Positions 49,027 to 57,114 of a DNA stretch of 57,383 bases are shown here, piece after piece. The notes under the pieces are model-generated. The model saw nothing but the letters and a program-made list of their open reading frames with translations. It did no database searches and had not been told where the DNA came from. This DNA comes from an uncultured Lachnospiraceae bacterium. GTDB taxonomy: Bacteria; Bacillota; Clostridia; Lachnospirales; Lachnospiraceae. A program made the translations under genes and the position numbers. Position 1 is the first letter of the stretch; each line of letters begins with the position of its first letter. Location of the stretch: the NCBI GenBank assembly GCA_902793995.1, contig CADBFP010000002.1, positions 43,256 to 100,638 of the forward strand, given 5' to 3'.

Positions 49027-51048
49027 TTATAGTGTAATCCAATAGCGTTCCAAATGCACATCCCGGTCCTTTTCGTGAACCGTTCCGTCGTAGCGGCCGC
49101 CGTTTTTCAAAATGGTGCGGCGGCTCCCCTCATTTTCCACCCGGCAGGTGATGAGGACTTCCTTAAGTCCCAGGCTCCGGCAGACCGGCAGGGCGGCCTT
49201 GAGCATAGCGGCAGCATAGCCTTTCCGCCGTTCGCTGGGGCGCACCGCATAGCCGATATGGCCGCCGTAGGTCCCCAGGTATTCATTCAGCCGGTGACGG
49301 ATCTGTAGCATCCCCACCACCTTTTCATCCGACTTGCGGACGTAAATCAGCTGGGTGGCCGGGACCTTTCCTGCAGGATGGGTCTCCTCCTGGGTATAAA
49401 GAAAGCATTGACGCAGCCAATCTTCCGTGCCTTCCGTCTGCCGCATAGGGCCGCATCCGTCCATGGAGTCGCCGGCGTCCAGAAATTCCTGTTTAAAGGC
49501 CTGAATGGAGGCATCATAGGCCAGGCTGGGCTCTATCAGCTTCATGCCGGCGCCGGGGCCTTTCACCGACGCCATCAGGGCGATGGGTATGTGGCAATAG
49601 CCCCCCGGATTCTTATCCAGGTAGTCCTGATGATATTCCTCCCCGGGATAGAAAATGTCCAGGGGCTTCAGCTCCACTGCCAGAGGCTGGTCATACTTGG
49701 CGGCTTCCTTTTCCACCGCTTCCCGGATTTCCGGCAGCAGGGCTTCATCCTCATAATAAATCCCCGTGCGGTACTGGAGGCCCGTATCGCCTCCCTGGCG
49801 GTTAACGGACAGGGGATCGATGGTGCGGAAATAATGCTCCAGCAGCTCCGTGAGGGAAATGATCCGCTCATCATAGCGGATGCGCACCGTTTCCGCATGA
49901 GCCGTCAGGCCGGTGCAAACCTCCTGATATGTCGGATTTTCCGTGATACCGTTGGCATAGCCCACCTCCGTTTCCAGAACCCCCGACAGCTGGTCGAAAT
50001 AGTGCTGGGTGCCCCAGAAGCAGCCTCCCGCCAGGTAGATCTCCCGCTGATGAAGATCGATCCAGTAGCGCTGCTCCCAGATCCCTTCCTCGTTCAGAAC
50101 CGTATTTTCCAGCACGCCGCCGTTTCCCGTAATGGTTTTCACAGAGGCGGTATTTTCCTTGTCACAGGTCATCAGCACACGGAATATTCCCATGTTCCGG
50201 CATTCCTTGAGGGCCAGTGCCACTAACTTGGTGCCGTAACCCTTCCCCCGTTCGCTGGGACGGATGCCGTCGCCGATATGGCCCCCGGTAATCCAGATAT
50301 CATCATTCAGGTAATGGCGGATATCCGCCGCTCCAATGAGCCGGCCCCGGGCCTCATCCAGCAGGAAGAAAACGGAATTCGGCACCCGTCCGTCCTCCTC
50401 TGTCTTCCGCTCCAGCCGGGCCAGATAGTTGTCAAAATCATGATAATCATGCCGAAAAATGGCCCTGGGGGAGTGGTTGGTGTGATGAACTCTTTGATCC
50501 TCCATCCACTCTTCCAGCATTTCACCAAGTTGATGCTCATAGGCCCGGGTCAACTTGACGAGTTTCAGTTTCCCGGGTGAGGGCGACTTGCCCCCACCCC
50601 TATTAACAGCCCACTTCAAAATCACCTTCCTCACCGGCGGAGATAAATTCTCCGGCAATTCATGAGGGCCAAAGAAGCGCAGATCATCCGTCTCTCCCGC
50701 TTCGCACTTGAGTTCTCCCTCATAGTCCCTGCACAGGAAGACGATGTCGATATTGGAAACCTCATCCCCATTGGGATATACATAATGATACTCCGGCCCG
50801 GAAAAAATACCGAATAAGGACATTTCACCTGCCACTAATCCCGTTTCCTCCAAGAGTTCCCGACGGGCAGCATCCTCTACCACCTCATCCAACTCCACAG
50901 ATCCACCGGGATAACCCCAGCAATGGTTATCATGACGCAGCTGCAGCAAAATACGGCCGGTCTCATCTTCCACAATCACGCTGGCTCCCACCTGGAGCAG
51001 GGGCCGATGTCCCACGATTTTCCGTAAATCCATAATGTAATCAGACAT
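49027..51048 (-). CDS. Nudix-GNAT-MsrA-GNAT four-domain fusion
   Basis: A 673-residue protein with four domains. Residues 1-145: Nudix hydrolase with the full Nudix box (GSVELDE...RELLEETGL). Residues about 155-335: a GNAT acetyltransferase (GGHIGDGIRPSERGKGYG). Residues about 336-492: peptide methionine sulfoxide reductase A with catalytic cysteine in AGGCFWGTQ and later HQDYLDKNPGGYCH. Residues about 495-673: a second GNAT (GGHIGYAVRPSERRKGYA) that is clearly a paralog of the first. The Nudix/GNAT junction (residues 149-158) is encoded by a copy of the dispersed repeat. Nucleotide, amine and oxidised-protein repair on one chain is unusual; substrates are unknown. Confidence 0.9.
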   Translation of the reverse strand: MSDYIMDLRKIVGHRPLLQVGASVIVEDETGRILLQLRHDNHCWGYPGGSVELDEVVEDAARRELLEETGLVAGEMSLFGIFSGPEYHYVYPNGDEVSNIDIVFLCRDYEGELKCEAGETDDLRFFGPHELPENLSPPVRKVILKWAVNRGGGKSPSPGKLKLVKLTRAYEHQLGEMLEEWMEDQRVHHTNHSPRAIFRHDYHDFDNYLARLERKTEEDGRVPNSVFFLLDEARGRLIGAADIRHYLNDDIWITGGHIGDGIRPSERGKGYGTKLVALALKECRNMGIFRVLMTCDKENTASVKTITGNGGVLENTVLNEEGIWEQRYWIDLHQREIYLAGGCFWGTQHYFDQLSGVLETEVGYANGITENPTYQEVCTGLTAHAETVRIRYDERIISLTELLEHYFRTIDPLSVNRQGGDTGLQYRTGIYYEDEALLPEIREAVEKEAAKYDQPLAVELKPLDIFYPGEEYHQDYLDKNPGGYCHIPIALMASVKGPGAGMKLIEPSLAYDASIQAFKQEFLDAGDSMDGCGPMRQTEGTEDWLRQCFLYTQEETHPAGKVPATQLIYVRKSDEKVVGMLQIRHRLNEYLGTYGGHIGYAVRPSERRKGYAAAMLKAALPVCRSLGLKEVLITCRVENEGSRRTILKNGGRYDGTVHEKDRDVHLERYWITL
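50575..50600. repeat. dispersed repeat copy at the Nudix/GNAT junction
   Basis: GGGTGAGGGCGACTTGCCCCC matches the repeat end found at 4484, 27614, 51088 and 56513. It is read in frame as a Gly/Ser/Pro-rich linker between two domains. Confidence 0.75.
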
Positions 51049-51087
51049 TTTGATACCTTTCTTTCCCTCTCCTGTCGATGGATGGTG

Positions 51088-51110
51088 GATGAGGGCGACT
51101 TGTTACCACC
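51088..51110. repeat. dispersed repeat copy at the end of a GNAT gene
   Basis: GGATGAGGGCGACTTG followed by TTACCACCCC matches the repeat end; the TAA stop of the 160-residue GNAT lies inside it. Confidence 0.65.
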
Positions 51111-51585
51111 CCTTCGTCCTCTTTGCCAGCTGGGCGTATTTGAAGTCAAAGCCCAGTTCATCAATGTATAAGCACAGCAGCTTTTCGTATTGATAGGACA
51201 CCGCCGTCACCCCGATTACATCTACCTGATCCCGGATCTGCTCCTCCAAAAAGCGGTACAATTCCTTTCCCACGCCCCGCTTCCGCCAGGCCGGAACCAC
51301 ATACAATTCCTCTAAATCAAAGGCCTTTTCCCCAATTTGATTATAGGATGTGGCCTCCGTGAGTTCCCTAATTTCTCCATAGGCGTAGGCTACAATCGTA
51401 TCACCCTCCAGGGCGATATAAATATCCTTGTCCAGGAAATCTGCTTCCTCATTGGCATAATAGGCCGGGCAGGTCTTTTCCTCCGCCCAGTCCCGGGAAA
51501 GGGCCAGGAGCTGGGGCAGGTACTCTTTAGCGCCGGATTGCCCGAATTGTGATGGTTCAATTTGTATTTTCCTATATTGCAGCAT
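51103..51585 (-). CDS. GNAT family N-acetyltransferase
   Basis: A 160-residue acetyltransferase with the acetyl-CoA motif A stretch LEELYVVPAWRKRGVGKELY. The substrate is not predictable. The ATG at 51585 follows GAGG at seven bases. The C-terminus and stop codon lie in a copy of the dispersed repeat. Nine bases separate it from the preceding GNAT gene, and both belong to the accessory run on this strand. Confidence 0.88.
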   Translation of the reverse strand: MLQYRKIQIEPSQFGQSGAKEYLPQLLALSRDWAEEKTCPAYYANEEADFLDKDIYIALEGDTIVAYAYGEIRELTEATSYNQIGEKAFDLEELYVVPAWRKRGVGKELYRFLEEQIRDQVDVIGVTAVSYQYEKLLCLYIDELGFDFKYAQLAKRTKGW

Positions 51586-51594
51586 TTTCAATCC

Positions 51595-52035
51595 TCAGGT
51601 ATCAATCCGCACCATTTCCACCAAAGCCCTGTTCCGGTAATACAGGTCTTCCTGGGCAGTGAAGCCGAGAGATTCCCAAAAGGCATTGGCCTCATGATTT
51701 TTCTTAAACACCAGCATGGCCACCTTATGGATACCTAGCTTCTGCAAGGCATCCAAAGTCTGCTCCGTCAAAGCGCCGGCGATGCCGCGTCTTCGAAAAT
51801 CCGGATGGACCGCCGTATGATAAATATAGCCCCGGCGGCCGTCGTTTCCCGCCAGAATGCCCCCCCGGATTTTCCCCTCCTCCTCTGCCACAAAACAGGT
51901 TTCCGGATTTCGCTCAAGGAAGCGCCGAATCCCATCCTGGGAATCATCCAGGTCATTTAATCCCATCCCCGTGCAGGAAAGCCAGAGGGCATAGACTTCG
52001 TCATAATCCCCTATATGCATCTTTCGTATGGTCAT
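51595..52035 (-). CDS. GNAT family N-acetyltransferase
   Basis: A 146-residue single-domain acetyltransferase with motif A IYHTAVHPDFRRRGIAGALT and motif B AMLVFKKNHEANAFWESLGF. It resembles RimI/YpeA-type small GNATs, but the substrate is unknown. It is the first of two adjacent GNAT genes. Confidence 0.9.
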   Translation of the reverse strand: MTIRKMHIGDYDEVYALWLSCTGMGLNDLDDSQDGIRRFLERNPETCFVAEEEGKIRGGILAGNDGRRGYIYHTAVHPDFRRRGIAGALTEQTLDALQKLGIHKVAMLVFKKNHEANAFWESLGFTAQEDLYYRNRALVEMVRIDT

Positions 52036-52084
52036 TGTTCCCCTCTCTTTCCTTCATTTTTTACTCCGTAAAGGCGCCATTTCC

Positions 52085-52270
52085 GGGCGGGCGCAGGAGT
52101 TCTCCAGTCGACCTCACCCGTCACGGCCCTTCGACAAGCCCTTCGACAAGCTCAGGGACCGCTCAGGGACCGTGCCACTACCCTCCATCGTCAGCTGCAA
52201 CCCCTCCCTATCGGTCGGATTGCAGGACGATGTCACCAAAACCGCCTCGTCAGGGAGAGGGCAAGAGGCC
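52085..52270. repeat. mosaic palindromic repeat at the end of the GNAT-2H gene
   Basis: It contains CTCACCCGTCACGGCC (shared with 56520-56537), a CCCTTCGACAAGCTCAGGG palindrome with a truncated duplicate on each side, and half of the two-hairpin core (ATCGTCAGCTGCAA to GACGATGTCACCAAAACCGCC). The region encodes the last 50 or so residues and the stop of the upstream gene. Confidence 0.85.
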
Positions 52271-53337
52271 TCCACCTGCCGGATCACCCGGTAGCTGCCT
52301 AGGGATCCGTCCGGGGATGCGCCAATCAGGAAACGGCGGGCCCGCAGGATGGCCGGCAATGTCATGTCCTTCAACGCCTCATACGCTGCCCGGACTTTGG
52401 TCATATCCTCATCTATGCACAAGGTCGTATGGAAAAGATAATCCCGGTCATACTCGTGCAGGGCCACCCCGAAGCGATCCGCGAGCATCTCATTCAGTTC
52501 GTCATGAATACGGCTTAGCTCCGCATTTTCCTTCATACGGATCCACACAATTGTCTCATGGCATTCCACCCCCGCCACTTCAATATCAAAGGGTTTTTGG
52601 CTGCGGAAGTACGCCTCCACCATCTCCACCAGGGCTTCCGCTCTGCTTTCAGCCACCGGAAAGGACATTTTCAGGGAAATATGAAAGAGTAAGGACAGCG
52701 GGCAGGCAATATCCAGCTGCTGCTCTAAGGTCCTAAGGGGTTCCCAGATATGCCCCAGCGGCGCATCCACATCCAGCCCCAGCCAGATATAACGCAGCGC
52801 CGCCGCGCCACGATCCCGATACACCAGATGGCGATGAGTCATCACCGTATCTCCTTTTAAGGGCCGCTCATCCTCTGCCGTGTCGAAACGGATACCGCCG
52901 CATTTCTCAATTACCTTGAGGGATCCGCCATTCCGCACATCCGCATCGATCCGCACTTTCTCAAAACCCTGGGCAAACAGGTAATCCAGCAGGCACCGAC
53001 AAGCCTCCGTCATATAGCCCTTATTCCAATGGGCCCGGGAGAGACTGTAACCGATCACCGGCAGGGTTCTGTCCTCCAGATAGCCCACCACGGCGATGTT
53101 GCCTATTAACTGCCCTGTTTCCTTCGACTCTATGGCAAAATTCAGATATTCCGCTTTCTCGTACAGGGGCAGCCACTCCCCCAGCACCCGCCGGGTGGTC
53201 TCCACCGTTTCATGGGTGGGCCAGGTGAGAAACTGGGTCACCTCCGGGTCGCCGGCCCAGTTATCAAACATAGCCTGGGCGTCCTCCAGCTCGAAGGGGC
53301 GCAGGGTTAAACGTTCTGTGTGCAGGGTAAGCCGCAT
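52114..53337 (-). CDS. GNAT acetyltransferase fused to a 2H phosphoesterase-like domain
   Basis: A 407-residue two-domain protein. Residues 1-180 are a RimJ/RimL-type acetyltransferase (ERLTLRPFELEDAQAM, IGYSLSRAHWNKGYMTEA). Residues about 185-350 form a 2H (2'-5' RNA ligase-like) domain with paired histidine motifs FHISLKM and FHTTLCI; these enzymes act on cyclic phosphates or 2'-5' bonds in nucleotides. The last 50 residues (from about 357) are encoded by mosaic repeat DNA and are unlikely to be part of either fold. The ATG at 53337 follows AAGGAG. Confidence 0.85.
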   Translation of the reverse strand: MRLTLHTERLTLRPFELEDAQAMFDNWAGDPEVTQFLTWPTHETVETTRRVLGEWLPLYEKAEYLNFAIESKETGQLIGNIAVVGYLEDRTLPVIGYSLSRAHWNKGYMTEACRCLLDYLFAQGFEKVRIDADVRNGGSLKVIEKCGGIRFDTAEDERPLKGDTVMTHRHLVYRDRGAAALRYIWLGLDVDAPLGHIWEPLRTLEQQLDIACPLSLLFHISLKMSFPVAESRAEALVEMVEAYFRSQKPFDIEVAGVECHETIVWIRMKENAELSRIHDELNEMLADRFGVALHEYDRDYLFHTTLCIDEDMTKVRAAYEALKDMTLPAILRARRFLIGASPDGSLGSYRVIRQVEASCPLPDEAVLVTSSCNPTDREGLQLTMEGSGTVPERSLSLSKGLSKGRDG

Positions 53338-53349
53338 AACAATCTCCTT

Positions 53350-53475
53350 CCTATGTGTCATTCTGAGCGGAGGGCCGTATGGCCCAGAGTCGAAGAATCC
53401 CACGGGGTTGGATGCAAGTCGCCCCCCTCCGGCAGCTACGCTGCCACCTCCCCCCTCGTCAGGGTAGAGGCGAGA
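53350..53475. repeat. palindromic repeats upstream of the GNAT-2H gene
   Basis: TCATTCTGAGCGGAGGGCCG...CGAAGAATCC is followed by AAGTCGCCCCCCTCC and an imperfect palindrome around GGCAGCTACGCTGCC ending in CCCCTCGTCAGGG. It combines two repeat families back to back and holds no gene. Confidence 0.7.
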
Positions 53476-53478
53476 GTC

Positions 53479-54405
53479 TTAGGGCTTCGGAGCCTTTTCA
53501 AAGGCCTCCCTTGAAATCTCCCGGGACATCTTTTGCATTCTTTCTCCCGCCGTCAAAACCTCCGGCAGCAAGATAAACATCGACTCCCCCTCGCCAGCGC
53601 CTTGCTCCGTAAAACAGTGAAGCGAAGCCATGTTTTTGAGAATATAAAGGAAGTTCCCATAATTCAGCTCCAAAGACTTTTCCAAATCCCTTAGGGAATC
53701 CTCCGGCGTCACGGGGGTACAAAAGCGCCGCTCCGCCAAATGATCACGGATTTCCAGTATAGACAGGGGACTCCCCTTATCATCCACCCAATACAGGTTG
53801 TTGGAAATGTCCAGCATGACCCACTTATTCAGTTCATTGTCCCATATCTCATTGACCACATGGCATTCCTGATCATATTTCGAGGCCGGATTGATCCAAA
53901 CCTTCCGGGCATATATCCCCATGGCCAGGCACATCTCATTCAGAATCTGGGCTTTGCCGCGGCAGTTGATTCCCTTTGTTTTCTGATCCAAAGCATATTC
54001 CAACAAGTCCAGGGCACGCCAGCCAATTTGATTGTCAAAGCTGGATTCGTGACGCAGCCGCTTCGAATAGGCTTTCATCAATCTCAAGGCCTTTTGAAAC
54101 TCAGATCCCTCTCCGGCCGTTTCCTTCAAATTGTATTTGTTTTCCATGATCACGAAATCCGGGTGCTCAAACTCGTAGCGGATTTCCTGATCCGTACCGG
54201 CCCGGAAAGTGCGGACCGTATGCAATATCCCCGTTTCCGTGTCATAAAGATTTTCTTTGGATGACAAATATGACAAAAAAGGATCCTGGGGAGAGGACTG
54301 CACCATCCATGCCCCCTCTCCTGTCAGAATATAGATCAGAACGGCTGTTTCTATTGCCAGCAGCCCGGATAATATTCCTACACACCATTTTGCTTTTTTC
54401 GTCAT
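53479..54405 (-). CDS. membrane-anchored transglutaminase-like protein
   Basis: A 308-residue protein with an N-terminal transmembrane anchor (residues about 8-30) and a transglutaminase-like core whose catalytic triad is visible: Cys in INCRGKAQI, His in ECHVVNEIW and Asp in VMLDISNN. Such domains act as proteases, amidases or crosslinkers outside the cell. The start at 54405 follows AAGGAG at wide spacing; an earlier GTG overlaps that site. It has no recognisable partner among its neighbours. Confidence 0.8.
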   Translation of the reverse strand: MTKKAKWCVGILSGLLAIETAVLIYILTGEGAWMVQSSPQDPFLSYLSSKENLYDTETGILHTVRTFRAGTDQEIRYEFEHPDFVIMENKYNLKETAGEGSEFQKALRLMKAYSKRLRHESSFDNQIGWRALDLLEYALDQKTKGINCRGKAQILNEMCLAMGIYARKVWINPASKYDQECHVVNEIWDNELNKWVMLDISNNLYWVDDKGSPLSILEIRDHLAERRFCTPVTPEDSLRDLEKSLELNYGNFLYILKNMASLHCFTEQGAGEGESMFILLPEVLTAGERMQKMSREISREAFEKAPKP

Positions 54406-54427
54406 AAACAAACCAGCTCCTTGCACT

Positions 54428-54949
54428 TCATCTTTCCGGCTTTTTGTCGTATATCAGCCCCAGTACTTCCCTGCAAAGCGCTTCCACCTCTTTCCCATCC
54501 GTATTCACATGGATGCCGGGCAGGGTTCCGGAGGCCTGGCGGGCGAAATCAATCTGTTCCATGCACCAGCAGCCCTCTCCCTCTCCTCTTGCCAAAATGC
54601 GGTCATGGACATTTTGGTAAGAGGCTTCTAAAATAATCAATTTCGTTTTGATTCCGGCCCGCCGCAGCCTTCGGATGATGCCATGGGAATGGGGGCGCAC
54701 CAGGGTCATGGGTACTAAAATGTCCCGTTGAAAGTTTTCATGGACATCCTTCAGCAGTTTATAGCAAAACTCGCCCCAGAGAGGATAATCCTCAAAGATA
54801 AAGCCATAAGGACAATCCGGATAACTCCCCCGCACGCCGTTGCCGATTTCCTCTGCATCGAATATCAGGGCATTTTCCAGTTTTTCCGCCAAGGCCTCTG
54901 CCAGGGTTGATTTGCCCACACCGTAAGGCCCGCTGATCCAGATAATCAT
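54428..54949 (-). CDS. P-loop kinase-like protein, TmrB-like
   Basis: A 173-residue small kinase-fold protein with Walker A GPYGVGKSTLAEALA and a region DYPLWGEFCYKLLKDV resembling TmrB, the Bacillus tunicamycin-resistance ATP-binding protein. Function in this cell is unknown; a resistance or nucleotide kinase role is possible. It lies directly upstream of the transglutaminase-like gene (22-base gap). Confidence 0.78.
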   Translation of the reverse strand: MIIWISGPYGVGKSTLAEALAEKLENALIFDAEEIGNGVRGSYPDCPYGFIFEDYPLWGEFCYKLLKDVHENFQRDILVPMTLVRPHSHGIIRRLRRAGIKTKLIILEASYQNVHDRILARGEGEGCWCMEQIDFARQASGTLPGIHVNTDGKEVEALCREVLGLIYDKKPER

Positions 54950-54962
54950 CTTATCTCCTCTT

Positions 54963-55688
54963 TTATAACTCCACCATCAGCACCGATTCTTCATCGAAGG
55001 GAAGCTTCTGAATGGTTTTTCCTTGCTTAAAGCAAAATGCTCCGCCGTGGCTGGGGGGCTCGTCGCTTAAGGAATTCACCATCAGAACCGTCTCCGCAAT
55101 CTGGGAGGCCTGCTGGGCATATTCCTGTTCCTCCTCGCTCCAATCCTCTAAAGAGAAATTCACATACACCGGCCAGAGCAGGATGCGGTCCGTCGCAAAT
55201 TGTTCCCAGCCCTCACTCCATAAGTCCCCGCAAAGGGCTACTCTGAAATCCCTCCCCTTAAAGGAAAAATCCAGCACTTCACGGCCCTCTTGATAATGGC
55301 CGTCTGCCTCGGAAATCTCCTTCCATTCGGGGGATATCCTTCTGTAATTGGCCTGTACCTGGCCATCGAAGATCATGGCGCTGGAGGAATAAATGGCCTC
55401 ATTTGCTTTTTCAAAATATCCCAGCAAAATAGCCATATCATAGGCCGCGCTCCAGTCGCATACTTGCCGGATGGCCGGTGAATCCAGCTCAAGGGCTATA
55501 TGCTTGTCCGTTTCATAATCCCAGGACAGGACATCAAAGCCCTGCAAAAAGGATTCTCCGAAGCAGAGTAAATCCACCTTGCCCTTGCAGGCCTCCATGG
55601 CCTTCTTCACCTGAGCAAGGTTGAAGGAAATGTCCTTGTTTATGAACTTATATTGGGCCAGACCGATGCACATTTTGTTTTCTGCCAT
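54963..55688 (-). CDS. carbon-nitrogen hydrolase (nitrilase superfamily)
   Basis: A 241-residue amidohydrolase-fold protein. Glu in CFGESFLQGF and Cys in VALCGDLWSEG match two of the Glu-Lys-Cys triad. The lysine region reads NYRRISPEWKE, so Arg may stand where the usual YRK lysine is, or the lysine three residues later may serve. The ATG at 55688 follows GGGAGGAA; a longer upstream frame reads through repeat DNA and is rejected. The substrate is unknown. Confidence 0.82.
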   Translation of the reverse strand: MAENKMCIGLAQYKFINKDISFNLAQVKKAMEACKGKVDLLCFGESFLQGFDVLSWDYETDKHIALELDSPAIRQVCDWSAAYDMAILLGYFEKANEAIYSSSAMIFDGQVQANYRRISPEWKEISEADGHYQEGREVLDFSFKGRDFRVALCGDLWSEGWEQFATDRILLWPVYVNFSLEDWSEEEQEYAQQASQIAETVLMVNSLSDEPPSHGGAFCFKQGKTIQKLPFDEESVLMVEL

Positions 55689-55712
55689 ACCACATTCCTC
55701 CCATCTTTCATC

Positions 55713-55790
55713 TCGGGCGGGCGGCTGATGGCCCAGGCCACCTTCTCTTGCCCCTCTGGGGCAATTCACCTTGTAGCCGCCCCTACGGAA
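55713..55790. repeat. CGTAGGGGCG-family repeat
   Basis: CGGGCGGGCGGC at the left and GTAGCCGCCCCTACGG at the right, with an inner TTGCCCCTCTGGGGCAA palindrome. It matches the element at 29646-29737 and separates two accessory genes. Confidence 0.75.
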
Positions 55791-55800
55791 ACAGAATCCT

Positions 55801-56487
55801 TTATAATTGCGCCTCTTCCACCTTGTTCCACTGCCTTTCAAGACACCAATAGACCTTCCTGTCCGTTACATCAAAAACCATGGAAACCATGGTGGGGCAG
55901 ACCTCCTGAGAGACGGCCTTTAAGACGGCGAAGCAGTCCTTCACATCAAAGTCATCCTCCGCATTGTTCAGCAATTCCCGGGCAAGCTCATAACGGTCCA
56001 TCCCCATCCAGGGGTGCTCGTCCCCCTTGTTCTCCTTAAAAGGCGAGAAGTTGGTAAGCACGGCAAAGTCCGGTTTTTCATAATAATGACAGCCCTGGCC
56101 AGGCACGATATGGAGCACATTGCCTTCTTTATCCGACAGGGCTCCCATGAAGGTAAGGCCGGGGACGCTGCAAATGTTCTCCGTTTCCGCTATCTGCCTT
56201 ACTTCTGCCAGGGTCTTTTTTTGCAGCAATAAATCTATATCCAGATGTATGATGTGCTGCGCGCCGTCCCTGGGATCGCTGCGGCTATCCGCCGGCCAGC
56301 AGGTGGGCATGCCTACGAAGTCTCCCCGGCTGTTGGCGCCGAAGAGGGGCATCCAGCCCTCGGTTGGGTCGTTGACCTCAATATAGACTCCCTCGGTTGT
56401 GGGTCGCACCCGGTGCTCCATATTCAGGATATCCAGGTTCCACCCCACCAGGGTTTTCTTTTTATTGATGACGATGCTGGTACACAT
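55801..56487 (-). CDS. choloylglycine/penicillin V amidase-like Ntn hydrolase
   Basis: A 228-residue protein starting MCTSIVINKK; removal of Met would expose the Cys2 nucleophile of the linear amide C-N hydrolase family. Other family features are GWNLDILNMEHRV and LTNFSPF. Members hydrolyse bile salts, penicillin V, acyl homoserine lactones or related amides. At this short length the substrate cannot be read; bile salt hydrolases are longer (about 320 aa). Confidence 0.83.
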   Translation of the reverse strand: MCTSIVINKKKTLVGWNLDILNMEHRVRPTTEGVYIEVNDPTEGWMPLFGANSRGDFVGMPTCWPADSRSDPRDGAQHIIHLDIDLLLQKKTLAEVRQIAETENICSVPGLTFMGALSDKEGNVLHIVPGQGCHYYEKPDFAVLTNFSPFKENKGDEHPWMGMDRYELARELLNNAEDDFDVKDCFAVLKAVSQEVCPTMVSMVFDVTDRKVYWCLERQWNKVEEAQL

Positions 56488-56512
56488 GGGTTGTCCTTTC
56501 TGTAGTTGTCCT

Positions 56513-56537
56513 CAAGTCGCCCTCACCCGTCACGGCC
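56513..56537. repeat. dispersed repeat copy at the end of the FlaR-like gene
   Basis: AAGTCGCCCTCACCCGTCACGG matches the ends at 4484 and 52116. It supplies the last codons (GRDG) and the TGA stop of the FlaR-like kinase gene. Confidence 0.8.
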
Positions 56538-57032
56538 TGCGAAATCATCTATCTCTCGCTGGCTGGTGAGGCGGATGGTTTTGTCCCGGTACTGCTCTGC
56601 GATGCGCCGAAAAGCTTCCCGATTCTTTTTCCGGCGCCCCTTCCACAGAATCCATACAATGAACTCCCCGTCTATTTTTTCCGGGCAGCCCTCGGTGATG
56701 GAGGAGCGGCTTTTGTTTTTGTATTTGATGGCCCGTTTCCAGGCGCGGAAGAGGCATTGCAGACGGGGCAGCTGCATCAGGATGATCCGGTCGGCCTCCT
56801 CCAGGCGGCGTTCATAACAATAATGGGAGTAATTGCCGTCTATGACCCATTCCGGATGTTCATCCAGATAGGCTTCCACCATGGCCTGGCCCTCTTCCCG
56901 GGGCCGCTCCTGCCAGCCCGGCAGCCAGTGGACTTTATCCAGATGAAGCAAGGGGATGTCATAGCGTTTGGCCAGCGTCGCTGCCAGGGTGGACTTTCCG
57001 CTGCCGGAGTAACCGATGATAGCGATTTTCAT
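56523..57032 (-). CDS. FlaR-like P-loop kinase (topology modulation protein family)
   Basis: A 169-residue P-loop protein with Walker A GYSGSGKSTLAATLA, then LLHLDKVHWLPGW and WVIDGNYSHYCYERRLEEADRII, which are typical of proteins labelled DNA topology modulation protein FlaR; they belong to the adenylate-kinase-like fold and their true substrate is unknown. The C-terminal GRDG is encoded by the dispersed repeat. Confidence 0.85.
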   Translation of the reverse strand: MKIAIIGYSGSGKSTLAATLAKRYDIPLLHLDKVHWLPGWQERPREEGQAMVEAYLDEHPEWVIDGNYSHYCYERRLEEADRIILMQLPRLQCLFRAWKRAIKYKNKSRSSITEGCPEKIDGEFIVWILWKGRRKKNREAFRRIAEQYRDKTIRLTSQREIDDFAGRDG

Positions 57033-57050
57033 GTTGTTCCTTTCCGATAT

Positions 57051-57114
57051 TGGCGGGCGGGCATTGCCCCCCTACAGCACCTTCCTCGTAGGGGCGGCTA
57101 TCACTTTCCCCTAC
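57051..57114. repeat. CGTAGGGGCG-family repeat at the end of a GNAT gene
   Basis: GGCGGGCGGGCATTGCCCC and TCGTAGGGGCGG followed by CCCCTACA. The TAG stop of the GNAT gene lies in the last arm. Confidence 0.7.

Noticed and set aside
54963-55841. A 51-residue N-terminal extension of the nitrilase-like protein
   Set aside because: It lies in palindromic repeat DNA and is basic and low-complexity; a good ribosome binding site precedes the ATG at 55688.
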